Position numbers and translations under genes: made by a program
The notes under the pieces: generated by a model
The model's input: only the letters and a program-made list of their open reading frames with translations
Databases searched by the model: none
Told to the model about the DNA's origin: nothing
DNA from: Algoriphagus sp.
Lineage (GTDB): Bacteria > Bacteroidota > Bacteroidia > Cytophagales > Cyclobacteriaceae
Reading direction: 5' to 3'
Assembly: GCA_030833985.1 (NCBI GenBank)
Contig: JAURGC010000008.1
Coordinates: forward strand, 1-33,490
DNA length: 33,490 nt
In this document: one piece after another, positions 17,436-26,100 of the stretch
Layout: every line of letters starts with the position of its first letter
Position numbering within the stretch: the first letter of the stretch is position 1

Positions 17436-18080
17436 ATGGAATTTATTTCACCCGAACTACTGGCTTATTGTGAGGCGCATACCCAAGAAGAAGATCCTCT
17501 GCTCCTCAAAATTACCCGAGAAACCCAGGCAAAAGTCTTGCTTCCACGCATGCTCTCCGGACACCTGCAGGGGAAAACGCTGGAGTTCTTCGCCAAAATG
17601 CTGCAGCCTTCCGCAATCCTAGAAATTGGAACGTTTACTGGGTATTCTGCCATCTGTCTTGCTCGAGGTCTTGCCCCAGGTGGAAAACTACTTACCTTGG
17701 ATATCAACGACGAACTGGAAACGATGGTCCGTGGATTTTTTGAGGAAAGTGGATTAGCTTCACAAATCGATTACCGGCTTGGAAATGCACGGGAACTCCT
17801 ACCAACTATTTCTGGACCCTTTGATTTAATTTTTATCGATGCGGATAAATTTTTTTATAGCGCCTACTACGAGTTGGTCATCGACAAACTTCGACCTGGA
17901 GGCCTTATCCTTGCTGACAATGTACTGTGGTCAGGAAAAATCCTAGTGCAAAAGGGTCAAAAAATAGATAAGGATACACAAGCCTTACTGGACTTTAATC
18001 GGCAACTCTCCCAAGATCCACGAGTAGAAACACTCCTACTACCCATCCGCGACGGAATTCTAATGGCTAGGAAAAAGTAG
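17436..18080 (+). CDS. SAM-dependent O-methyltransferase (COMT-like family)
   Basis: This is a 214-residue class I methyltransferase of the cation-dependent O-methyltransferase family. SAM motif I is ILEIGTFTGYSAICLARGL at about 61-79. The acidic residue binding SAM ribose follows in LLTLDINDE, and the metal-binding segment is DLIFIDADKFFYSAYYE at about 129-145, with LADNVLWSG downstream. Bacterial members include TrmR, which methylates tRNA wobble uridine derivatives, and small-molecule methyltransferases. Sequence alone does not decide which applies. Coupled to the M16 peptidase gene with a one-base gap, and 61 bases ahead of the lytic transglycosylase gene. The ATG at 17436 yields the usual N-terminal helix. 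Confidence 0.88.
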   Translation: MEFISPELLAYCEAHTQEEDPLLLKITRETQAKVLLPRMLSGHLQGKTLEFFAKMLQPSAILEIGTFTGYSAICLARGLAPGGKLLTLDINDELETMVRGFFEESGLASQIDYRLGNARELLPTISGPFDLIFIDADKFFYSAYYELVIDKLRPGGLILADNVLWSGKILVQKGQKIDKDTQALLDFNRQLSQDPRVETLLLPIRDGILMARKK

Positions 18081-18141
18081 ATTTTAAAATTGGGAATCAT
18101 TTTTGCTTTCATTTAATGAGTGCTAAACAAACCTAAATAGA

Positions 18142-19698
18142 ATGAACCCCACTTTTCGCTTCTATCTTTTAACCATTTCTCTTTTTTTAATCCACTTTGG
18201 TCTCCAAGCACAACTACCACAAGTACCCTTGGAGATGCAATTTGCAGATTTAACGCTACGCATTCATCCCCAAGCGCAACGTGAAATTCAACTCGATGTA
18301 GATGCGCTCTACCGGAATCAAACCTATTTCAACCTCAAAGCAGATCGGTTTAATTTATATCTCCCCATCATTGAGCGAGAACTAAGGAATCAAGGGGTAC
18401 CCGATGAAATCAAATTCCTAGTCATTCAAGAAAGTGGACTGCTCCCAGACGCCGTTTCTACCTCCAATGCAGTTGGATTCTGGCAGTTCAAACAAGGAAC
18501 TGCAGAAGAAGTAGGCCTTCGGGTAGACAGTCAAGTTGACGAGCGAAAAAATATTGCAAAAGCAACTCGAGGAGCAGCAATATATCTCAAAAAACACCAA
18601 AACATCCTCAATAATTGGATGACAGCCTTAGTCTCCTACCAAATGGGCCTTGGAGGTGCAAAAGCCTATTTTGGGAATCAATATGCAGGACAAAAACTAG
18701 TCATCGTGGACCGAAATACCCATTGGTACTTTAAAAAGTTTCTTGCACACAAGGTAGCTTTTGAAGCCGCTAGAATTTCCCTTACTTCCAATACACCCCG
18801 CCTAACCGAAGTTCCAATCCAAGGACCGGCTACCTTTACTAGCCTTTCCAAACGTTTCGGAGTACCAGAAGCTCAATTAATTGAATTCAATAAGTGGGCT
18901 GTAAATGGGAAGATCCCCACCGGGAGCCATACCTTATTTTTACTCAAAGGCACTGGACTCCCAGAAGGACCAGTGGCTAGTCAAAATCAACCTAGGCCAG
19001 CCACTACTAGCTCGAAAAATACCCCTACCTACAAACCGAAAAATTCCTTTCCGAAAATCACTGGAAACACGACAAAGGCTACTGAGCTCCATCAAATTTT
19101 AGTCAACAATTTGGAAGGAGTTCAAGCTTCATCCCAATTACCAGCAAGTGAATTTTCTGAAGAAATCGGTATCCGTCAAAAACGATTTTTAAAATTTAAT
19201 GACCTGCAAGAATCAGAGGTCGTGCAGGAAGGTGGGTACTACTACACCGAAAAAAAGCGCCCCAGTGCAGAAGTTGAAACCCACATCGTAGAAGCTGGTG
19301 AAACCCTTTGGTCCATCTCACAAAAGTACGGGATCCGATTGGCTTCCTTGAAATCAAAAAATAGAATTCGAAAAGAAGCAGATCTTCGCCCAGGCATGAT
19401 CCTGAATTTGAAGGAAGCCAGAAAAAGAGGAGAGGCTATCCCGCTATCTACGGAGCCAATTCCTCCCACACTTTCTCCCAGTACTACTTCAAGCCCGGTA
19501 GAATCCATTCCAGTTCAATCTACCTTACAAGATCCGCCAAGTTTCCAAGAGCTTGGTCATACTGTGCGTGCAGGAGAAACCCTGTTTTCAATTTCTAAAA
19601 AATACGGGCTTTCTGTGGATGAACTCAAACAGCTAAATAGTATTGGGTCCCAAAATATAATCACAGTCGGACAAAAATTACGTATTTTGATTCGCTGA
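18142..19698 (+). CDS. Lytic transglycosylase with C-terminal LysM repeats (MltD-like)
   Basis: This is a 518-residue secreted murein-cleaving enzyme. A signal peptide covers about residues 1-23. The SLT goose-lysozyme-like domain (about 70-215) contains the catalytic Glu97 in FLVIQESGL and the GFWQF motif at 112-116, followed by the aromatic NWMTALVSYQMGLGGA helix. A Ser/Thr/Pro-rich linker separates it from two LysM peptidoglycan-binding modules (about 375-420 with EAGETLWSISQKYG, and 473-516 with RAGETLFSISKKYG). A more divergent LysM-like segment may exist at about 225-270. The family cuts the MurNAc-GlcNAc bond with formation of 1,6-anhydroMurNAc. The following DUF3078 gene starts 16 bases later. 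The ATG at 18142 sits at the signal peptide start. Confidence 0.92.
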   Translation: MNPTFRFYLLTISLFLIHFGLQAQLPQVPLEMQFADLTLRIHPQAQREIQLDVDALYRNQTYFNLKADRFNLYLPIIERELRNQGVPDEIKFLVIQESGLLPDAVSTSNAVGFWQFKQGTAEEVGLRVDSQVDERKNIAKATRGAAIYLKKHQNILNNWMTALVSYQMGLGGAKAYFGNQYAGQKLVIVDRNTHWYFKKFLAHKVAFEAARISLTSNTPRLTEVPIQGPATFTSLSKRFGVPEAQLIEFNKWAVNGKIPTGSHTLFLLKGTGLPEGPVASQNQPRPATTSSKNTPTYKPKNSFPKITGNTTKATELHQILVNNLEGVQASSQLPASEFSEEIGIRQKRFLKFNDLQESEVVQEGGYYYTEKKRPSAEVETHIVEAGETLWSISQKYGIRLASLKSKNRIRKEADLRPGMILNLKEARKRGEAIPLSTEPIPPTLSPSTTSSPVESIPVQSTLQDPPSFQELGHTVRAGETLFSISKKYGLSVDELKQLNSIGSQNIITVGQKLRILIR

Positions 19699-19714
19699 AG
19701 CGAATAGCTACCCT

Positions 19715-20707
19715 ATGCGTGCTTTTATTCTCCTTACCGTACTCTTTTTTTGCCTTCCCTGGGCTCCCTTATGGGCACAGGATCAAAAAATAGTAGCCGA
19801 TACAGTGATTATTGAACGAGACACGCTTGTCCTTTTGGGGGACTCTCTTTTGATCCAACGACCAGTAAAAGAAACCTTTTGGAAAACTGGGGGAACTTAT
19901 ACCCTAAACGTTCAACAAGTCACGTTAAGTAACTGGGCAGCAGGTGGAACAGGCTCTTTTGCCTTAAATACTGGAACCACGCTTTTTGCCAACTATAAAA
20001 AAGACAGCAAGGTTTGGGACACCCAATTGACTATTAATTTGGGCTTTAACCGGCAAAATGAGCGTGCTTTCAAAACCCGTAAAACCAACGATAATTTTAT
20101 TTTCGTAAGCAATTATGGTAGGCAGCTGTCTGAAAAATACTTTTTAACCACACAATTGGATGCCCGAACCCAATTGGCAGGAGGGTATAAATATTCCAGA
20201 CCCGCAGGTGCTGATCAAGAGATACGTACCAAAATCTCTGATTTACTTGCCCCAGGCTATTTACAATCCTCCACGGGAATCAACTACAAAAAAACTTTTG
20301 ATGACAAGAGTCGCCTCTCCATCATTTTATCTCCATTTACAGGACGATTTACGCTTGTATTGAATGATTCCCTAAGCCAAGCAGGCGCTTTTGGGGTCCT
20401 CCCTGGAGAGACTGTTCGTGCCGAAGCCGGAATGTCGGTAGCAATAGGCGGAGTCGATGTCAACTTACTCGAAAATGTAACTTGGAAATCAGATCTCAAC
20501 TTATTTTCAAACTACGAACGATTTGGTAACCTGGTAGTCAACTTCAACTCGCTGATTCGAATGAAGGTCAATAAATACATTTCAACTCGAATTGAAACCG
20601 TTCTCATTTACGACGAAGAGGTGTTAATTAAACAAGACGATGGCAGTAGCAAACAGGCAATCCAATTCCAGAATTTAATCAACTTTGGAATTTCTGTGGA
20701 TTTTTAA
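19715..20707 (+). CDS. DUF3078 domain-containing protein (predicted outer-membrane or periplasmic)
   Basis: This 330-residue protein has a signal peptide (MRAFILLTVLFFCLPWAPLWA, cleaved before QDQK). The mature chain is dominated by alternating beta-strands with aromatic ends (for example WKTGGTYTLNVQQVTLSNWA, then repeated strand-turn-strand units to the C-terminus VDF), as expected for a DUF3078 protein of Bacteroidetes. DUF3078 looks like a beta-barrel or beta-solenoid and has no assigned function. The C-terminus ends in Phe, as do many outer-membrane proteins. The gene is 16 bases behind the lytic transglycosylase gene, and its stop overlaps the dnaX stop on the other strand by four bases. 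No terminator lies between the two convergent genes. Confidence 0.83.
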   Translation: MRAFILLTVLFFCLPWAPLWAQDQKIVADTVIIERDTLVLLGDSLLIQRPVKETFWKTGGTYTLNVQQVTLSNWAAGGTGSFALNTGTTLFANYKKDSKVWDTQLTINLGFNRQNERAFKTRKTNDNFIFVSNYGRQLSEKYFLTTQLDARTQLAGGYKYSRPAGADQEIRTKISDLLAPGYLQSSTGINYKKTFDDKSRLSIILSPFTGRFTLVLNDSLSQAGAFGVLPGETVRAEAGMSVAIGGVDVNLLENVTWKSDLNLFSNYERFGNLVVNFNSLIRMKVNKYISTRIETVLIYDEEVLIKQDDGSSKQAIQFQNLINFGISVDF

Positions 20708-22484
20708 AAATCAACGTCTAGGTCAAATTTCCGCTGCAGCTCCATCAAGGCTGGGTGCTTCTCTACCAAAAACTTAAGTTTGTCCGTACTAGTATACAAT
20801 TTACCATTTTCATTTGGAGCTTCCTCCTGTTGAATAACCGTGATGGTAAAGATACTTGCACTGGTAAACTTCCGCACCAAACTAACCAGCTCAGGCTTCA
20901 TTTTTAAAGCAATATCCTCTTGAATAGAACCATTTACTTTGAGGATAAGCTCTCCTTCCTGAACTTCAATTTTTTGGTCTAGAATCGCAAGTTCTAGATT
21001 TTTTTGAGCAGCTCGATAAACTTCTTGAATGGAAAAAATGGATTGGTCTAGCAACTCTTGCGTCAGCACAATCGCTGTTACAGGCTCTGAGGCGGTCTCT
21101 ATTGGATCTTTTTTCAACTCCTCTTCCGCAAGATTTAGCTCTTCTAATTTTGTCTCTCCCACTTTCTTAGTTTGGCCAAAACTACTTGGAATGGTGAAGG
21201 TGGATCGAAGAGTGCTGGAAGCTACTGGAGAAGAATTGGAAATAGGGGCAGAATCTTTAGAAGGATTTACTGAAGGTATATCCGTCTCCATGGATTTAGA
21301 AATCAAAGGAGGGGTGTCTGCAGGAGCAGGTGATTCAATCAGGCTTTTTTTTTTACTTCTAACTCAGCTAGAGTGGCAAGTCGAAACGCTTGATTCAGTT
21401 TGGCCACCTTCATTAAGGTCAATTCCACATGCAGACGCTGATTCTTGCTGGTTTTGTAGTGAATATCACATTGGTTGGCCAAATTTAAAGCCGAAAGAAG
21501 GAAAGAAACAGAAGCCTTGTTTGTTTGCTCTAGGTAGCGTCCCTTCACGGATTCAGAAACTTGGAGTAATTCTACGGTGGCTTCATCTTTGACCACCAAG
21601 AGGTCGCGAAGGTGTTCGCTCAAACCCACAATAAAATTATGACCATCAAAGCCCTTTTTGAGAATTTCATCAAATAACAATAGCGTGGTGGAAATATTCT
21701 CCTCCAGGAGTGCCTCAACTACCTTAAAGTAGTAGTCGTAATCCAAAATATTAAGGTTGGCGATAGTCTCCTGGTAGGTTACCTTCTTCCCTGCAGAGTA
21801 AGTGACGATTAGGTCAAAGATGGACAGTGCATCCCGAAGGGCTCCATCAGCTTTGGTAGCAATCAGGCGAAGTGCTTCTTCTTCGTAGTCCACCTCTTCC
21901 ATGCCAGCAATGTATTTGAGGTGCTCGGCGATGTGTTTAATTTGAATTCGGTTAAAGTCAAATATCTGGCAACGGGAAAGAATAGTCGGGATGATCTTGT
22001 GCTTTTCTGTAGTAGCCAAGATAAAGATGGCATACTTGGGAGGCTCTTCCAACGTCTTTAAAAAAGCATTGAAGGCGGCGGTAGAGAGCATGTGCACTTC
22101 ATCGATGATGTAGACCTTGTATTCTCCTTTTTGAGGAGCGTACCGTACTTGTTCAACTAAGTTACGGATATCGTCAACCGAATTGTTGGATGCGGCGTCC
22201 AGTTCGTAGACGTTAAATGAAGCGTTGTTTTGAAAAGAAACGCAGGCATCACAGGTACCGCAAGCTTCAAAGTCCTTGGTAATGGATTCGCAGTTGATCG
22301 TTTTGGCAAGGATACGTGCGCAGGTGGTTTTTCCTACTCCCCGAGGTCCACAAAAAAGAAATGCCTGGGCAAGGTGCTTGTTTTTGATTGCATTCTGAAG
22401 GGTGGTCGTGATGTGCTGCTGCCCTACGACACTCTTAAAATCTGCAGGTCTATATTTTCTTGCCGAAACAACGAAATTCTCCAT
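20704..22484 (-). CDS. dnaX: DNA polymerase III subunit gamma/tau, two frames joined at an A10 slippery run
   Basis: DnaX is the ATPase core of the clamp loader that puts the beta clamp on DNA. From the ATG at 22482-22484 the protein has Walker A GPRGVGKT at about 46-53, four zinc Cys (65, 75, 78, 81), the DEVH box at 128-131, and SRC sensor sequences. The zero frame ends at 21339-21341, right after ten A (21345-21354), giving a 381-residue gamma-like product ending VKKKA. A -1 shift in the run opens a frame reading SLIESPAPADTPPLISKS, then continues to 20704 and yields about 593 residues. That tail has a Pro/Ser-rich linker and a Bacteroidetes-type tau C-terminal domain (about residues 490-590). 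The frame upstream of 22484 is open but not homologous. The alternative is a homopolymer indel in the assembly: eleven or eight A would fuse the frames. Confidence 0.88.
21345..21354 (-). other. A10 slippery run in dnaX (candidate programmed frameshift or transcriptional slippage site)
   Basis: The minus strand has ten consecutive A (ten T on plus) flanked by GT and GCC TGA. Zero-frame ribosomes stop two codons after the run, whereas a gain of one A or a -1 slip restores reading into the tau C-terminus. No strong stimulatory stem or Shine-Dalgarno was recognised near it, which favours RNA polymerase slippage over E. coli-type ribosomal frameshifting if the site is functional. Confidence 0.6.
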
Positions 22485-22569
22485 CCCTGCAAGATATAAA
22501 AAAGTAGTTATTCTTAGATAGGGGAATTGAGATACGAGGAAGAATTTCTTTTTGAATGTTTTGAATTTA

Positions 22570-22760
22570 AAAGTACGAAGTACCAAGTCCGTGCTAATTC
22601 GTTGAATCCATACTTTAGTCCTAGGTACAATATATCTTCTCCCAATTTTCCATCCTTCACTCGCCATACGATATGCGGTTGCATACCGTATTTAGGGCCT
22701 CGTATTTCCTACTTTGTACTACGTATATGATATATTGTACTATTTTCCCGCTACCTTTGT
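22570..22760. repeat. Repeat-rich spacer between dnaX and ssrA with nested inverted repeats
   Basis: The spacer holds a perfect 12-base inverted repeat, GTACAATATATC at 22625-22636 and GATATATTGTAC at 22729-22740. Inside it lies a near-perfect palindrome with 11-base arms, ATACGATATGC at 22666-22676 and GCATACCGTAT at 22681-22691, one mismatch, 4-base centre. Short AGTACGAAGTAC-like words occur at 22572-22583 and related ones near 22711-22725. The order suggests one or more degenerate palindromic intergenic elements. No gene is seen in 22485-22772. Confidence 0.55.
22752..22759 (+). promoter_or_regulatory. Candidate -7 element of the ssrA promoter
   Basis: TACCTTTG matches TAnnTTTG exactly and lies 13 bases before the mature tmRNA 5-prime end. 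A TTG at 22735-22737 is too close (14 bases) and no better -33 box is visible, so the -33 assignment is open. Confidence 0.5.
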
Positions 22761-22772
22761 ACTTTACTCTAT

Positions 22773-23170
22773 GGGGCTGACCGGTTTTGACAGTAGGTGT
22801 ATTCATCGGGCTCGCATGCAGGCTGGAGTATGTACGGCCTCAAAAAATTCATATAAAAGACAAATGGCGAAACTTCTTACGCCATGGCTGCTTAATCTAA
22901 CCTAAAAGGATAGATCGCTTAAAGGGTTGAGTTACGAGAGTAATTCCCCAGCCACATCCCACCGTGTTTTGCCTGATCGGCGCGGGTTTGGGGTGTCGAC
23001 TTGATCGGGATGCGGCTTGTGATGCGATTAAGCAAGTCTAAGATCAATCGCTAAGCCAAGCTCAGGTGTGTCACCCAGCGTAGATTGGTCGAAAACCCAA
23101 CTGGTGACTAAGCATGTAGACGGTACGGTGCTTCCTTATCTGGACGCGAGTTCGACTCTCGCCAGCTCCA
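22773..23170 (+). ncRNA. ssrA: Transfer-messenger RNA (tmRNA)
   Basis: tmRNA rescues stalled ribosomes and tags the unfinished protein for degradation. The 5-prime end GGGGCTGACCGGTTTTGACA and the 3-prime end CAGCTCC plus discriminator A form the seven-pair acceptor stem, with a T-arm GCGAG TTCGACT CTCGC just before it. The tag frame is GGC GAA ACT TCT TAC GCC ATG GCT GCT TAA at 22866-22895, encoding GETSYAMAA after the tRNA-borne Ala, a Bacteroidetes-type tag. CCA is not encoded directly after the discriminator (the genome reads CG), so it would be added enzymatically. The single-piece length of about 398 bases is normal. A terminator follows. Its 3-prime end borders the accessory gene block. 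Confidence 0.96.
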
Positions 23171-23200
23171 CGTTTAACTCGAACCACGAGTAAGAATTCC

Positions 23201-23232
23201 GCCCAGCCCCATAACGGAGGACTGGGCTTTTT
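23201..23232 (+). terminator. Rho-independent terminator after ssrA
   Basis: GCCCAG (23201-23206) pairs with CTGGGC (23222-23227), followed by TTTTT. It lies 30 bases past the tmRNA end. Confidence 0.8.
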
Positions 23233-23460
23233 CTTACCACTTACCCCTCCAAAAAAGCGTTTTGATGCAAATTTCACCTGGGTTTCATGAATTTCTGCGC
23301 TAAAAAGAAGAGTAGAATTTTAGGACAATAGGGGTACAAAAAAATCCATCACTAATTTAATTCCAGTTTTTATCACTTTAAATTCTTACGGCTGTATACC
23401 CACTTTTAAGCTACTTATTTACAGCAAATCAAAATTTAATTTTAGTTTTACTTATCAATT

Positions 23461-24156
23461 ATGAGTTCAGAGACAGGATTTTTCCGCAGATACAAATTCA
23501 TTGTAGACCGTTTTCCAGCTGAATGGAAAAGCTATGATATTCTGACTACTCTTTACCGCTTGGCTTTCTTTTATTTCAGAGGCTTGATCCAACGCCTTTT
23601 TTTCAAACGTTCAAGTGGATGGGTTCTAATTGGCAAAGGAGCGTCCATACGTTATTCCAGACATCTAAGTGTTGGAAGAGATTTTATAGTGGAGGACTAT
23701 GCTGAGGTAAACTGCATGACTTACCGTGGCATTGTAGCAGGTGACCGAGTAACTATCGGCAAACATGCAATCATCAGACCCACTAATATTTATGGGTCTG
23801 CAATTGGCGAAGGTCTCAAAATCGGAAACAACTCAAGTATCGGACCGTATTCCTACATAGGATGTTCCGGTTTTATTGAAATAGGAGACAATGTGATGAT
23901 GTCGCCAAGAGTAAGTATTTATGCCGAAAATCACTTATTCGATCATCCCGAACTGACCATAAAAGAACAGGGCGTAAAAAGAGAATTTGTGAAAATAGAA
24001 GACGATTGCTGGATTGCAGCCAATACAGTAATTCTTGCAGGTGTTACCATTGGTCGGGGATCAATAATCGCAGCTGGCAGTGTGGTCACTAAAGATGTTC
24101 CTCCTTACAGCGTAGTTGGTGGGGTTCCAGCAAAAGTCATAAAAAGCCGTAAATAG
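23461..24156 (+). CDS. Hexapeptide-repeat acyltransferase (WcaF/CatB-like, left-handed beta-helix)
   Basis: This is a 231-residue cytosolic acyltransferase, probably acetylating a sugar of a surface polysaccharide. After an N-terminal helical part (about 1-55) the chain becomes a series of hexapeptide repeats: [20 protein letters not shown], then [20 protein letters not shown], then [20 protein letters not shown]. The active-site region has [10 protein letters not shown] at about 158-167, with the likely catalytic His in NH. The C-terminal repeats [20 protein letters not shown] and [22 protein letters not shown] are the family hallmark. The ATG at 23461 is the only good start. It heads the trio with the asnB-like and GT4 genes, with a 36-base gap to the next. 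No clear promoter could be picked out in 23233-23460. Confidence 0.88.
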   Translation: MSSETGFFRRYKFIVDRFPAEWKSYDILTTLYRLAFFYFRGLIQRLFFKRSSGWVLIGKGASIRYSRHLSVGRDFIVEDYAEVNCMTYRGIVAGDRVTIGKHAIIRPTNIYGSAIGEGLKIGNNSSIGPYSYIGCSGFIEIGDNVMMSPRVSIYAENHLFDHPELTIKEQGVKREFVKIEDDCWIAANTVILAGVTIGRGSIIAAGSVVTKDVPPYSVVGGVPAKVIKSRK

Positions 24157-24192
24157 CTTACTGACCCTAATCAATAAAGAATAAGCTAATCT

Positions 24193-26100
24193 ATGTGTGG
24201 CATCATTGGTATAATCTCTAAAAAAGCACAAAAGAACTTTCGCTCAGATTATTTTGATCCACTCAGTCATGCGCTGGACCAGATGACCTATCGTGGGCCA
24301 GATAACAAAGGGGTTTGGATGGAAGATGGCATTTGCTTAGGCCATCGCCGCTTGTCCATTATCGATCTTTCCTCGGATGGCAATCAGCCATTTCAATCCT
24401 CCTGTGAACGCTATGTAATTGTTTTCAATGGGGAGATATTCAATTATCAGGAACTTAAATCAGACCTGAAAAAACTCGGCCATATTTTTAGAACCGAGAC
24501 GGATACGGAGGTTATTTTGGCAGCATTCAATCAGTATGGAGCCGATTTTTGTAAGGTTCTTAGAGGAATGTTTGCCCTTGTTATTTATGACCGCAAAGAG
24601 AAGGAGGTTGTTTTTGCTCGCGACAGATTAGGCAAAAAGCCACTTTTTATATTTGAAAATGAAGAGGTTATCCTATTTTCCTCCGAAATTAAGTTTTTTC
24701 ATGCGTTCAAAAATATAGTACTTGAACTTGACGAGGAAAGCCTGTTGAATTTCCTCTCCCTTCAATATATTCCTGGTCCAGCCACCATTTACAAAAAGGT
24801 TAGACAAGTCAGTCCGGGAAGTATATACAAGTATGCCGTTGGAAAAACCCTTGGGGAAAGGGGTACCTACTGGAACATTTTCGACTATGTCGGACAGCGA
24901 AAAGAACTAATGGAGATTGAGGAGATTGATAGCCTCATCGAAAAAAGCATAAAATACAGACTGATTGCAAATGTGGATATTGGATTGCTCCTTAGTGGAG
25001 GAATAGATTCATCCCTGCTCGCGTGTTACATGAATCAGTTAGCCGGGAAAAAAGTAAAGGCTTTTACTGTTGGCTTTGCTGACAAATCTATTGATGAATC
25101 TGTATTTGCAAAAAAAGTTGCAGCAGCTCTAGATCTCGATCTTGTAAATCTGAGGTTGGGAGATATTACCCATGCGGATTTCTCAAAGGCTATTTATCAT
25201 GCCGATCAGCCCCTTGGGGATTCTGCCATTATACCCACCTACCTTATTGCAAAATCAGTTTCTCAACATGTAAAAGTAGTCTTGTCAGGAGAAGGAGCAG
25301 ATGAACTGTTTCATGGCTACGATCATTACCGATACGAAAAATATTTTTACCATCTTGGAAAACTGTCATACAATGGAGCTAGAGCATTGTTAGAAATTAT
25401 TTCGGGCTTGGGAGTCCAAAAATTTGATCGAATCAGAAATAAATTAAGGAGTATTGAATCCTTTAAGTCCGATACAGGTGTGTCCCGATGGACCTCCATT
25501 TTGAGTCCGGAATTAAGTTGCCATTACCTAAGCGATTCTTTAAAAAATACCGGAAATTACACGGAACAGTTTACGGGTTTCCTTCAGAGCTTCGGGAAAA
25601 CATCAGGTAAACTTGAGTCCAGTCTGATGCTCGATTTGTTGACCTGGCTACCAGACGACCTACTCGTAAAAACTGATCGGATGATGATGGCCTGTAGCGT
25701 CGAAGCCCGAACCCCATTTCTAGATCATGAGTTGGTTGAAGAGGTAGTTAAATCATCTTCCCATTTTAACACTAATTTATTTCAGTCAAAAAACTTTCTG
25801 AGACAGTTGTTAAGGAAGAAATTGCCAGCAGCTGTTTCAGAGTTGATCGCAAACCGCCCGAAGCATGGATTTGAAACTCCAAAGCTTCACTGGATAAATT
25901 CCAGCCTCAGCGAGCTTTCCTCCTATTTATTTTCTGAAGAAAACCTAAAAAAGAATCCCTATCTGAATTCAGATAGGGTGCTTGCATTATGGAATGACTC
26001 AAAAAAACAAAAGCCAGGAACAAATTATCGCTTGGTCTGGAATATTTTTTGCTTTTTGGAGTGGTACAGACAACACGAAACTAAATTCGGACTTAAGTGA
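24193..26100 (+). CDS. asnB: Glutamine-hydrolysing asparagine synthase family amidotransferase
   Basis: This 635-residue cytosolic enzyme has an N-terminal class II glutaminase domain (about 2-215) with the nucleophile Cys2 right after the initiator Met (MCGIIGI), the conserved HRRLSIIDLS and FNGEIFNY, and RTETDTEVILAAF. The synthetase domain (about 235-600) has the PP-loop LLSGGIDSSLL, GEGADELFHGYDHYR, and RTPFLDHELV. Such AsnB homologues in polysaccharide clusters are thought to amidate uronic acid residues or other carboxyl groups rather than to make asparagine, but true asparagine synthesis cannot be excluded. The gene symbol is for the family only. It overlaps the GT4 gene by one base (TGATG), which supports cotranslation with it. 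The active-site residues are intact. Confidence 0.88.
   Translation: MCGIIGIISKKAQKNFRSDYFDPLSHALDQMTYRGPDNKGVWMEDGICLGHRRLSIIDLSSDGNQPFQSSCERYVIVFNGEIFNYQELKSDLKKLGHIFRTETDTEVILAAFNQYGADFCKVLRGMFALVIYDRKEKEVVFARDRLGKKPLFIFENEEVILFSSEIKFFHAFKNIVLELDEESLLNFLSLQYIPGPATIYKKVRQVSPGSIYKYAVGKTLGERGTYWNIFDYVGQRKELMEIEEIDSLIEKSIKYRLIANVDIGLLLSGGIDSSLLACYMNQLAGKKVKAFTVGFADKSIDESVFAKKVAAALDLDLVNLRLGDITHADFSKAIYHADQPLGDSAIIPTYLIAKSVSQHVKVVLSGEGADELFHGYDHYRYEKYFYHLGKLSYNGARALLEIISGLGVQKFDRIRNKLRSIESFKSDTGVSRWTSILSPELSCHYLSDSLKNTGNYTEQFTGFLQSFGKTSGKLESSLMLDLLTWLPDDLLVKTDRMMMACSVEARTPFLDHELVEEVVKSSSHFNTNLFQSKNFLRQLLRKKLPAAVSELIANRPKHGFETPKLHWINSSLSELSSYLFSEENLKKNPYLNSDRVLALWNDSKKQKPGTNYRLVWNIFCFLEWYRQHETKFGLK

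Noticed and set aside
20704-21306. Reading the dnaX tau C-terminus as a separate hypothetical gene
   Set aside because: The frame is continuous with dnaX through the A10 run, starts inside a Pro-rich linker without a plausible start site, and ends like known tau C-termini. It is part of dnaX.
23071-23277. Minus-strand ORF of 68 codons overlapping the ssrA 3-prime end
   Set aside because: It lies within the tmRNA and its terminator and encodes no recognisable domain, so it is a shadow frame.
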